From the NCBI GenBank assembly GCA_921293015.1, contig OV121090.1, forward strand, positions 21,094,304 to 21,158,303: a DNA stretch of 64,000 nt, given 5' to 3'. The stretch comes from Phorcus lineatus. Its lineage: Eukaryota; Mollusca; Gastropoda; Trochida; Trochidae. Below the pieces are notes generated by a model. The model had not been told where the DNA came from. It made no database searches and worked only from the letters and a program-made list of their open reading frames with translations. Made by a program: the position numbers and the translations under genes. Shown piece by piece: positions 26,771-38,400 of this stretch; the stretch's first letter is position 1; each line of letters starts with the position of its first letter.

Positions 26771-27837
26771 ATAAGTTCATCTAATTCATAAATTCTAGAA
26801 GCTAGTTATTTAGATATACATATTCGGCATTCCTCATTACCTCAATCTTAGTACTTTCACATCGGCATGAATTCGCCTCCTTTTATGATCTGACGGAATC
26901 CATAGAAAGTTACAATAGTACCTATCACTATTTCGCTTTCCAATCTAGTTAAAACTAGCTGTAAAATAACATGTCTCGAAATCCGTTATTACATCTAGAG
27001 AATTACACATCTATTCCATGCCGAGGAGGCGCGAACATCAGCCAATTAAAAAGAGCTGGCCCAGCACTTGCAATCGCGGGCCAATCCGATACAAAATCCG
27101 AATGTAACCGATGTATTGCAGTGAATTGTGCAGACATTGTTGACGGAATATTTGTGTGTTGTTTACTTGTTCATTTGTGCATAAGGGAATCAACATATCA
27201 GGTCAAAATCACAAATTAGTTTTAACTAATAGTTTTAGGATAACTATAGACAAATGTAGGTAAAACGTCATTAACCAAAATGCAACAGAAACTTTGGTTG
27301 GTTGAAAGTTGACTTCCTGCCTTCATTTTATTTGTCGGTTCAAAATTTGTCAAAGGTCAACTGAACATGACCCCAATCAATAATTTTCTAGATTTGTTTG
27401 GCGCATATGCAACCTTCAATAGTTTTTCTGCATGAGCAAAATTGGAGGTTAACCATGGCGAACTGACACACCAAAACGTACGAACTGCTGCACTAAAATT
27501 TGTATGCTTTTAAAATATCAATTAATACAGAGGGACATTGTGGATGGAGCCATCTCTCATAAGCCGAAGTGTCTGAGAAAGCTAATATCGTTTTAGTTGG
27601 GTAATGGTCGGCCCAACCGACAGTGGCTGTTATTTCAAAGTCATTTCCTGTTCAAAGATCATATGCACTGGAAATGGATCTGTACGGGATTCCGTCTGAT
27701 CATAGATGAGTGACAAGTAACAACTCATTATGAGAAATGGGAACGAATAGATGATTTGATTTAAATCAGATTGCCATTAGACGACAGTGAACATTTGAGT
27801 AAATTTGAGTAACCCCCATGGGTGCAATGAAACAGTC

Positions 27838-27951
27838 CAGGGTCTAGATTTTCGAAGCTCTCTTAATGATAAGATAGTCTTATGCCAATGTTATTGTATG
27901 GTACTTACGACTATCTTAGCACAAAGAGAGCTTCGAAAATCTAGGTCCTGG
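27838..27951. repeat. Palindromic MITE-like repeat
   Basis: The left arm ccagggtctagattttcgaa, continuing gctctctt, and the right arm aaagagagcttcgaaaatct, continuing aggtcctgg, are reverse complements with few differences. Total 114 bases. Confidence 0.9.
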
Positions 27952-28849
27952 TCCAGTTTTGAGCGGGTCTGTTATAGTTTCAAGACTGAGAAATTTGGTT
28001 AGTTAACTTTTGCTATCAAATAGTATTACAATGATCTTTGCTTACAAAACACTATTTTGTAACACATTTTAAAAATAATAAATATCCAACCTTTTTTTTT
28101 AGTTCACATTGACCATTTGATATAAAGTTCATTTTTGGCTTTAATGTTTAAAATGGCGAGTGCATTTGCTATCAATATCGCTGGAGGTTGAGGACGCACC
28201 TACTGCTTGGCAATCTAAGCATGTGTCTTTTTTATGAAATGCACAACATTTTTTAAGACAAACAGTACAGATTAATGATTAAAGGTGTTCACACAAAAAT
28301 AGCAGCGAGTGGTTTTTGCCTGATACTTGATGATATTCTAGATCTATATGACTACGCATGATCGGGTTAAGTAATGAGATGTTTTAACCTTCTTTAGTAA
28401 ATAGTTTTGGCATAATCTAATGTTAATTGGGGACAATTTGAAGGAATTAATTTTCAAAAAATTCTGCTACTGCCCCTTTAAGGCGTGTGAAATTGAAAAC
28501 TGCAAAAATGAAATGCTTTCGGGAGGCCATTTGGTCGTTAGGTTTGGTGGGTGAGATGGATGGAGTTTTCGGGTTTGAGAAGAATGTGGTGGTATACTAT
28601 ATAAACTACCAGGCAAAAGAAAGTGAAATGAAAATAAACGCAGAGAATTCCGATTGCGGTTTATTAACAGAAATCATTTTCCATCATTCTCTTTAAAAAG
28701 CATCCAAATATCGGCATTTAATTCTCCCCAATACAGGGAGAGGGGGTCAATATTAAAAATTACACAAATGTGGAGTTAAAAGAAAAATGCTCAGAAACTC
28801 TCAGAAGTCACAGGAATATCGGAGTCTGTCATCAGTAGCGAATGTGACC

Positions 28850-29318
28850 ACCCTTTAGCATCAATGCTAGTTAGTACACGCCTCCTCATTGAAGTCGTCA
28901 GGCGTCGGATGACGTCAGCAGGTATCCTGTTCCATATGTTATAAGATGATGCTCAAGTTCCTGCTGGTTGTTTGGGGGTGGCACCAGCTGTCTCAAATGG
29001 CGGTAAGGTGATCCCAAAGGTGTTAAATGGGGTCCATATCTGGTGAGTTGGCTGGCCACGGCAAAACAGTGACGTTGGCGTTCTCGAGGTAGTCTCTAAC
29101 AATTCGGGCATTGTGAGGTCTTGCATTGTCGTGTTGCAGTATCAATCCCCTTGGCTGTTGTTGGATGAAAGAAACGACGATATATAGGTCTCAGTACCTC
29201 ATCAATGTATCGCAGGCCAGTCTGATTTCCTCGCAGAACGACCAGCGGCGTCGTCATGTGGCCACAAATCCAGCCCACACCATGATGGACCCTCCTCCAA
29301 ACGGGTAAACCTCTCTAA
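28850..29318 (-). pseudogene. Tc1-like transposase relic, C-terminal half
   Basis: The minus strand reads GGGSIMVWAG, RGNQTGLRYIDEVLRPI, LQHDNARPHNARIVRDYLEN and NVTVLPWPANSPDMDPI, with a frameshift between blocks and two in-frame stops (after DMDPI and near TAI). These are the second Asp (QHDNARPH) and the SPDxxPI block of Tc1-type DDE transposases. It is dead. Together with 31095-31530 it forms one element split by a LINE. Confidence 0.85.
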
Positions 29319-29334
29319 TGCAAGAAAAAGAAGT

Positions 29335-31092
29335 TTGTAGGCCATTGGCCCATGTACAAAAAAAAAATAATGATGATACAGTTTACATGGCGATGTACAG
29401 ACATTTAACTTTTAGTTTATAACAGATCGACATTTAAGATCTAACTTGATAATTTTGCACAATTCATCAAAAGTACATGATCATGTGACGTTAATAGCTT
29501 GATCATTTTAAAATTATTTGTAAGTGTATTCCATACAGGTAAATAAGTATTGCATATATATTACATTAGGAAGTGGACTTCATTTTCATTATTACCGATA
29601 TTACACATCTTACAAATATTATCAGAGCTAACACGCCGCTAATGACTGAAATATTGCCCAAGCGGCGTTAAACAATAACTCACTCACTCGCTCAGAGGTA
29701 AAAGTTTCTTTCCATCTAATGTTACATCCTAACGGTGATGCATTGAATCTTAGAAGGCATAAATATCTCCTCAGGTCTCTTTACATTAATACTCAAAATA
29801 TTTATCAATAGGAAAAGATAATACAATACTTTTGAAAAGTGTGAGACTTGAGGGATTCATAATATTGCTATATATATATATAAATATATATTTTGTTTTG
29901 AGCAATCTATTAACCTCTGCTTAAATGATGACAAAAATAATGATACATTGCCAATGTCTGACAAGCCATACATAACCAAATCCATATTCATTTAGAAGTG
30001 TACATATACCTGCATCCCAGGTGATTCTACCAACAGAATCTAATTTGAGCATGTAATTATTACTTTGTTTAGGGTAACAATCGTTAGACATTCTAAGCAA
30101 TTTACACCAAAATGTGATACATTTAAGATAATAATCGACATTCATACATGCATTACTTGACACATGCTTACCAACACCTAGAACAAATTTACAAAAATTA
30201 TTATGAAATTTATCAACAATAATTCTTTCTTGATATCCCCATACTTCTGCTCCGTACAGAAAAATTGGCTAAATTTGCAATTAAAAAGTTTAAATAATAC
30301 ATTGACAGGAATATTCGTAAATCTATACTGTAATTGTTTTATAACTAATAACGCTTTGTTGGCTTTTGCAACTAGCGTCTAAGTACAAACACTCCAAGAC
30401 AACCTTGTATTAAACATGATACCAAGATAATTGTAATATGTTGCTGTCCTTAAGTTTACACCATCAAAATACCATTTTTCATAATTACGAAGGTAGCCAC
30501 CATTTCATAACACTAAGATCTCGGTCTTATCCATTTACACTTGAAACCCCCACGACGTGCAAAATTTTCATAAGATGTCGATAACTACGCTATCATCAAA
30601 ATTACACAAGTCATCAACGTACAACAATAATAACAACTCTAAATATTCCTCACCAATAAATATACCTCTGACCTTAGAAGCTTCCAACATAGATTGAAAT
30701 TCTGAGATAAACATAAAAAATAAAAACGGACTGAGAACACATCCTTGCCTAACTCAGCTTAAGCAATCAAAATGTTCTGTTGTTGAAGTGCCAGATAGTC
30801 TGACAGAAGCTTTAATCTTAGATTACATATTTTCTACAACTGACAACAACGTCCCATGGACACCTTTCTTCATAACTGAAAACCATAATACATTTATATT
30901 AACCGAATCAAACGCTTTTTTAAAATCTACATACATACAGAAAAATCTACAATCACCTTTAGATAAATATTTTTGCACAAGACATTGTAAAGTAAAAACA
31001 TTGTCCATACTACAATATCCCTTCCTGAAACCCGCTGGGACTCTGGAATACTATTATACAAATCAGCAAACTACTGTAAACGTTGGTTGATA
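29335..31092 (-). pseudogene. LINE reverse-transcriptase relic inserted in the Tc1 relic
   Basis: The minus strand reads FRKGYCSMDNV, CMYVDFKKAFDSV (first RT Asp block), RQGCVLSPFLF, LLYVDDL (catalytic YVDD), then a C-terminal region with CTEQKYGDI and VLGVGKHVSSNA. Reading-frame breaks occur. The 3' end near 29340 contains 'tgggccaatggcct', close to the end of the LINE copy at 40690-41750, so both probably belong to one family. It carries no long intact ORF and is presumably inactive. Confidence 0.85.
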
Positions 31093-31094
31093 AT

Positions 31095-31530
31095 ATAACA
31101 AAACGTTTTCCAAAGCACCCTGTCCCAGTTACGTCGCTGCCACCGACGTACAGTACGTATCCATCGTAATCTGCGCTGACGCTGTAAACGGGTCAAAGCC
31201 ATTCCTCGGAAGGGGCGGTAGGCTCGTATACCAGCCAAACAAAGTCGACGAAGGGTTGTTCTTGTGCTGATGACATGACCGAGGGCCGTCGCCGCTGTTG
31301 ATGTTGTCGTTAATAATATAAGGTTTCGGAGGTGAATATGCCTGATCTTCGGCCGCAGTTGTTACAATCGACCTTCCTGATCTTGGTCTGTCCTGTGTCT
31401 GGCCTACCAGCCTTGTTATGGTGTTTTGGCTGAAGTTTTTTGAATGCACAATTCCAGTGGCTGCGTTCGATGCGACGCCTTCGTGTAGAGGACCCGATGC
31501 AGTAATACTATCAGTTCCTGCTTCGCATTA
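31095..31530 (-). pseudogene. Tc1-like transposase relic, N-terminal half
   Basis: The minus strand reads RRRIER, FSQNTITRLV, DRPRSGRSIVTTAAEDQAY and, near the left limit, NWDRVLW, which is the start of the conserved WxxVLFSDES block of Tc1 transposases. The reading then breaks into LINE sequence. Several frameshifts and stops are present. Confidence 0.8.
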
Positions 31531-32303
31531 AACCCCTACCAGCCCTCCTATAATGTTTTCATGAAAACAGGAAAAGTGAAACCTTTCTTTTTCTTTGGAG
31601 TCTATACTGATGCTCGATAGGGTTGAATTGGAGGAATCACGTATTTATGTTTTTTTCATTCCCCCCCCCCTGGGGTTTGTAAATGCAATACAGGACACTT
31701 GTATCATACATAAGCTTTTTTAGAGAAAATATACGAGACTGTGAAGCATTGAGTCACAAATTGATACTCTTATGGGATCGCTCCTTTAAATTACCTAAAC
31801 TACAGGAAATCATTGGAATGCTATACATTTTCGAAATTGCATTAGGACAATAAAGTCTTATTAATTTTTGATAAATTATTATTATCTATGGGATAAATTT
31901 CATTTCATTGCATGTGTAAATCTAAAGTGTGATATAATCACTTATGTCCTCATATAAAATGTGTTAAAGCTTATTTGATTTTGTTCACAATCATATTTGC
32001 ATTTCATAATCACTTAACAATTTAAAAGCAGCTATCAACCTTCCTTTATCGTTTCATAACATAGCCGTGTTTGTCATAAGTAAACTAATTATTTGTTATT
32101 AGTCTCCCTTAAACATTGAATAGTATTGAGAAGATTCGCTGATTTTTGTGCTTCATTAATTGTTGCGAGTGCAGAATATTATTACTGAATTTGGTATTAT
32201 TGCATTGGAATCAAATTTTCAAATTCATTTAGGATAAAATCTGCAATTGCTTTGTAATACATGTACTCTTTTTATTTCAAGAAAATGTGTCTATTTTCCA
32301 CAG
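31531..32303 (+). other. Gene A intron or 5' flank
   Basis: Contains a C10 tract at 31661-31670 and the acceptor ttttccacag at the right end. Nothing else is recognised. Confidence 0.5.
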
Positions 32304-32464
32304 ATTTTCAACGACCACATCCATGGCAACATAATGATTCACCCTCTGTGTGTGAAGATCATTGACACTCCACAGTTCCAGAGACTTCGTCTCATTAAGC
32401 AGCTTGGTGCCGTCGAGTTCGTCTACTATGGAGCCACCCATTCTCGCTTTGAGCACAGCATCGG
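32304..32464 (+). CDS. SAMHD1-like gene A, N-terminal HD core exon
   Basis: 161 nt after acceptor ttttccacag, donor gtattt. It encodes [14 protein letters not shown], then [17 protein letters not shown] and [10 protein letters not shown]. It carries the first metal-binding His (human H167), R164, Q149/L150 of the dNTP pocket and D137/Q142/R145 of the allosteric GTP site. It is the most conserved exon between genes A and B. Confidence 0.93.
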
Positions 32465-35400
32465 GTATTTCTACCTCTCTTAATAAGTATAAAAACAAGA
32501 TAATTCAATTTGATGTTACTGATTGAACACAATCGAGACCAAAACTCCAAACGGAAATCTTTAAATGGATGCCTGGTGTCCTTTCTGAAAATGCATTTCA
32601 TATAAATACAGCTTAAAATACCTAAGCTTTAGTTTTGTTGAAAACATAACAATGCTATGTCAAACTTTTATTAGTAATAAGACCTCAGCCCAAGTTTTGA
32701 TAACAGCTTTGTGTTTATTACCGACGAAGATAAGGGAATTGAAATGACTCCTATGACGTCAGAGAAGGCAGATACGAGTCGAGTAAATGCAAAATATTAA
32801 TACCTTTAAAAGAACCCCGAAAGTGACCATTGCAGTCGATCTTTAAGTGGCCTCGCAACAAAACGCAACATCCATTAATGATAGAATTCCGCATTATACA
32901 TGAAAAACACGAGATGCATTCACAAAGAGAAGCTTAACTATGACCTCTTATACGATCGAGGTGACCTTATAATGTCTCCGATGCAGTATCTTAATGAACA
33001 ACGAAAATTGCTGCCAGGAAAGGGGCTGGGGATTGGAGAACATTTATGTGCTAAGTTATTGATTGTTTCCATAATAAAGGGTGCGACAATGAGACCTTGA
33101 TGTGTTAAACAAAAATCTAGAGAGAGTCATCTAATTACGTAAATAATAAAAACTGTTGAACCCTATCCATCCTGTATCCGTTGTCTCTAAACACATGACA
33201 CAATACATGACACACTGGATAGAGGGTAGGGGGATTTTATGGCAACATTTTTTCTAAATGATGTATCATGATGAACAGCATCACAAACCGGCGACATCAT
33301 TAATCATGTTCTATTTTTCTTTGAAAGGACATTATAGGATAGGGATAAGGACCAACAAGCATTAATTGCATGTTCATGAAACAGTTCTATGTAGACACAA
33401 ACTAGTCATTAGCGGACAAATCAGATCATCACGTTTAAAGGAAATTGGCGGCCATCAAGTTTAACGAATGGTTCACGTGAGTTAATTGCCCCTACCCACT
33501 GACACCGAAGGCTTTTGCTGAGGTAACATCAGAATCATCCTGTCTCAGGGTAAGACGTATAGCTGGCGCTCCACTCTTCTTACCCTGGGTGTCAATCCTG
33601 CTATAAACTTCGCACCTTGACTTATGATTCAGCCAATCAAATACTTTTATCGTGATGGTTTGCGATTAAATTTCAGCCAACCAAAGAGAGCCTCTCAAAC
33701 AGTAGTTGACTTTCGCTCTTCCGCTAAATGCGACGTCCATAGATAAACAAACTGAAATCGAAATGGCGAAATTTCAGAGTGCAATTTTGCGATTCTGTTT
33801 AGTTCATTGCAGCAAACCATACATACTGTAAAATATGATGTTGGATGGCGAACTCATGACAAAAAGTAAATAGTTTTTATTACTGTGCATTCGTTTTTCC
33901 CTACTGTTTTCGTCTTCATCATATTCAAAACGGCCAAGGATAAATAAGACTAACAAAAACTTGTTACATTGTTAATGATAACTGAAACAACCAGTCAGTC
34001 TGTTTACTCGTTCACCTAAAGACATGTACATTAACAGTACAAAACATAAGCTCATTTGTTAAATATCAAAACCTAGCAAATCGACCTTTATAACCAATAT
34101 GGTCAATCATTAGTGATGACATATTTTCAATATGAGCACATGTGCACATATCACTTTTGCTTAGCAACAATTGTTTCAGCGTAAGTCTGTGACGTCATAA
34201 CACCATTGTTCGTGACGTCACTGTAGCAGGTCGTCGCAAAAGTAGCAGGCCGTTTTCTGAATACTTCCATGAAAATGAATAGAATCGGTAATAAACAAAT
34301 TATAACCCTCGGAAGAGTGTCATATAAGTTTAACGAAACTCGTATAAATTTGTGTCGCTATTGCTCGGGTTATACAAAACTCGTTTCGTAAATGTCATAT
34401 GGCACACGTCATCGGCTTATAATCTCTATTTATTTTATTCATCCACATTCTTGCAAAGTTACATCAATAAAAATAAATAAAGAGAGAAAACGCAAAGAAA
34501 ATGATTTCTTAAAAGTATTTCTTGTTTTTCTATGAAAGATTTATTAAAAAATGATTAAATTATTAGTATGGGAGTTCAATTTTGAAAAATAAGAAGATCA
34601 TATATCGAAATTGCATGAAATTGTTTTAAAAATTGGATATTTTAAGAACGCTTTACGTGATATCTGACGTTCTTGTTTTGACTTATGTATTACGCATGAA
34701 TTATCTTTTTCGTCATGTTGACATATGAATAGGACAAAGTTGAATTTATAATCATTTCAGTTGAAAATGTAAGTCAAAAGCCTATGATGTTTATGTATCT
34801 TTATATCTTATTTCATTTTTACAAACTGTTATGTTCATTTCAACTTTCTTGTTTTGAGATAAGTACATATATTTCCATTAAAATAAATTGAAGGATTCAA
34901 ATTTGATGTAACGATAATTTGTTCTCTTGCCTGTTGAAGGTGATGGAAATATGACATATATGTAGCACTTTTAGTACTATTATATTACACTTGTGAGAAA
35001 TCAATGTCTATATTACATGGAAAATGTTTGTTCTAAAGTGTCCACTGTATTGAATTTTTTCTCCTTCTATTCTTACAGAATCATAATCATTATCGTCATC
35101 GTCGACGTCATCGTCGCCATCATCTTCTTCCTCGTCATCGTCGCCATCATCTTCTTCCTCGTCATCGTCGCCATCATCTTCTTCCTCGTCATCGTCACCG
35201 CCATTGTCATATTTAATGTCGTCAACAAACACAATTACAACTGTCAGTGATAGTCATCATCATACAGCATCAGCGTCAGTGTCGTCGCCATTGTCATTAT
35301 CATTATCAGATGTAATGTAAACTCACTGTGTAAAATTCAACTTTGATCGTCAACATTATGAACGATATACATGTATTCCCATCCAAAATGAAAAATATTT

Positions 35401-38400
35401 AAAATTTAGTCAACCGTTTACAATAATAATGTTGAAAGACGTGGAATAAGCTCTACGGAATACAGAAGTTGATCTCCAGATCCCAACATCTAATCAAAAC
35501 ATTTGGCATGGCGTATCTTTGTTAAGACTTTCACATATAAACCATTGATAATAATATTGTTAATTGTAACACTAACAATAAGAAGAATGACAATGGTAAT
35601 GATTTGAGAATAAGAATAAAACGAAAAAATCCTTCAAAACTCGATATCTAAAAATCTTATATCAAATCATTTCCAGCGATCGTAGAAAATTCTTCAACAA
35701 ACGGACCCCCAACAAACAAATGCTGGAAAGCTAAAAAACATGTCTTGAAAATCTCATTATTGATTTGTCATAGATTTGTTTACGCAGTGGCCCCCTAATA
35801 AGGCCAACAGGGACCACGCCCTAAAGCCAATTTCATCTTCATCTTCATCCACAGAACGAAAGGGCTTAGAAATCTTAATTCGCGGGATTCTATATTATAT
35901 ATTTGGTGACTCAGTGGCCCCTAATGAGGATCACAAAGACTACGCCCTTTTCAACTATTTTCATTTTCTTCTCAAGAATTTAAAATTGCTAGAAAGATGA
36001 ATGTTGTACCTTCCTAAACGGGGATTTTAAGATGTCGATTTGGTGATTCTGTGATCATTCGGGACCCCGCCTTGAAAAAAGACCTACAATGTATCTTTAT
36101 TAATAATTCAATTAATTTAAATTCAGAATTCTATGACACAACAATGTTGGACCCTTGTAATATATATATTGAATATATCAAAATTAACTAAAGAGCACAT
36201 TGCTCTACTTTTATGATCCTATTAATGAACTCCACGTACAAAAAAAATGTTATCCCTTGTATGAAATAAGTATTTTCTGACGTATGACGTGATTGTTAGG
36301 TCAGAAGTCAAATTGTTTTAAATTTTGCAAGATGAAATAGATAGAAGGGGTGAGATTTTCAAACGTATGATTTTCTTTATTTTGGAATAAACATTTATGT
36401 AATGACATACATACCTTACAGGATGTCGATCCATTTCTGAAGTTTTTACAGGGAACATAATTGTATAACTTATTTGACATAACAAGTTGCAAAAACTGTC
36501 GAAGTTAACTGTGAGGCGTGAATTAAGACTGTGTTGTGGTACATTCAGTGGTTAATGAAAAACTATACAACCTCGGTTCTAAACAGAGCTGTCCTCAGGC
36601 TTCCGACAGATTTCCCTGGCGGCTGAATATAGCAACTAAAATACCTTGGAATATTTCAGCCTATGATAGCACTGCATGCATAGATAATATATTGTGTGTG
36701 CAATGATGTCGTCGCAAGTTAAGGCGAATGTGTAAAAACTGAAATCAAAGCGTAAAGTGCATATTCGAAAAAGGATTTCCTTTCCAAAAGCCTACGGAAA
36801 TAACTGAGGCGTCTTGAATGATAACTTTTGAAACGGCGTCGCTGATTGCACAACTCACTATGATTGCATGCAATCAGGTTTCTGCATTTCTAGACTCAGA
36901 AGTGCTCGTATTAGAAGAGAGGTTGTATATGAATTTTATGACGGAGCAACCTCTGTTGGGAGAGAATGCTCAAGAAAGTGAGTACAACTTTTGTATGCAG
37001 ATATACGCTTATTTTCATCATCTCTATATCGATATGTTATTTCAGAACTTGTTATCTCGCTGAAGTTTGGCTGAAACACTTGAAGGAAAGGCTTCCATCG
37101 GGAATAACAATTTCCCCCCAGGACGAGCTGTGTGTTATGATTGCAGGGCTGTGTCATGATCTCGGTACTTGCAAAAGGAATAAATTTTGTTTACGATTGC
37201 AAATGTTGTACTTAATTACTAGAACTTGAATTAAAATCATTTGTATAATGTGTTGATGGTGACTGTTTTAAAAGAAATTTATCAAATTTCAATTGTGGAA
37301 ATATGATCGACTAAGATCAGCCATTGGAAAATGATAATGCACTTTGACATAGAGCAAACAATAAGATAACGTCATAGGCAATTTGTAATAAAACAACTAT
37401 TTCATTTTTATAATTAATACCATAATGACATTGCATGGGTTATTCGGGTCACTGACAAATAAGACTGAATAATACATCTAATGTGACTAGTCCGCCAACA
37501 TGAAAGTAGAATCGCCTGCTTTTCGAAATGATATACAGCTGCATATCAAAAGTTTGTTCACTTACTGCTGTATAGTAGTGCAAATATCATGTAATTTGGG
37601 TTTCGTTTGAACGTCAATGAAATAACTTCAGCAGAACCGACAAAGCATCTTTCATTGTCAATATGTAAAATGGACAGGCTTTATCTTATTGTGAGATTGT
37701 CTAGTCTCTCGTGCAAAAATTCGAATTTTGGCTTAAACAAATAGACAGAAGGGGTCGCATTTTCGAATTTCCGATTTCCTTAAATTTCGATTAAAATGTG
37801 CCATTTCGACCCTCTGAGAAAAACACTCAGCAAAATCATATTGCCTTAATGCAAACGAACAAACATAACTTGGGTTCCAATTTGTTGATCACTTATAAAG
37901 ATTTAATGGTGAAAATAAAAATGACTGTTTTCGAAATTTTAAGCCCTGGTCACTTCAGGGACCTGCCAAAAACTATTACCGTTAACTATATACAATGGCA
38001 TACGACTGTGTTAAGGTGCAATGGATTTTCTCTTCTGTAATGAAAATTCAAATTTATTCGTTACTTTTTCGAAATGCTACGATGTCTCAAAGATATACCA
38101 AATTACAGGATATTCGCACTAGGATATCCAGGCATGTGGACAAACTTTTGGTATGTAGCTGTTTTGGCGTTTAAACTATAAGCCAAAAATATATTTTGCA
38201 TCACATAATATCTACTCTGCAATGAATTGAAGTAAAGGGAAGTATGTGGTAAAGAACTCTTCTTTATATTATAAAGATAAATAATAATTTAGGTGCGCAT
38301 GCGCATTAAATCGATATGCGAGCTGTTTAATTGACATGCTCCGCGCATATATACTTCAAATGAACTCATATAAGCAATACGTTATCACCAAATAAAATGC

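Larger units (their letters stand above)
32465..36557 (+). other. Gene A intron
   Basis: Carries a palindrome at 34286-34433 and a TCN-rich minisatellite at 35085-35310. Two TGACGTCA sites lie at about 34198 and 34214. No gene is recognised within it. Confidence 0.6.

Noticed and set aside
34993..35250. Open frames on both strands with repeat peptides
   Set aside because: They come from the 27-bp TCN minisatellite; no splice or homology support.
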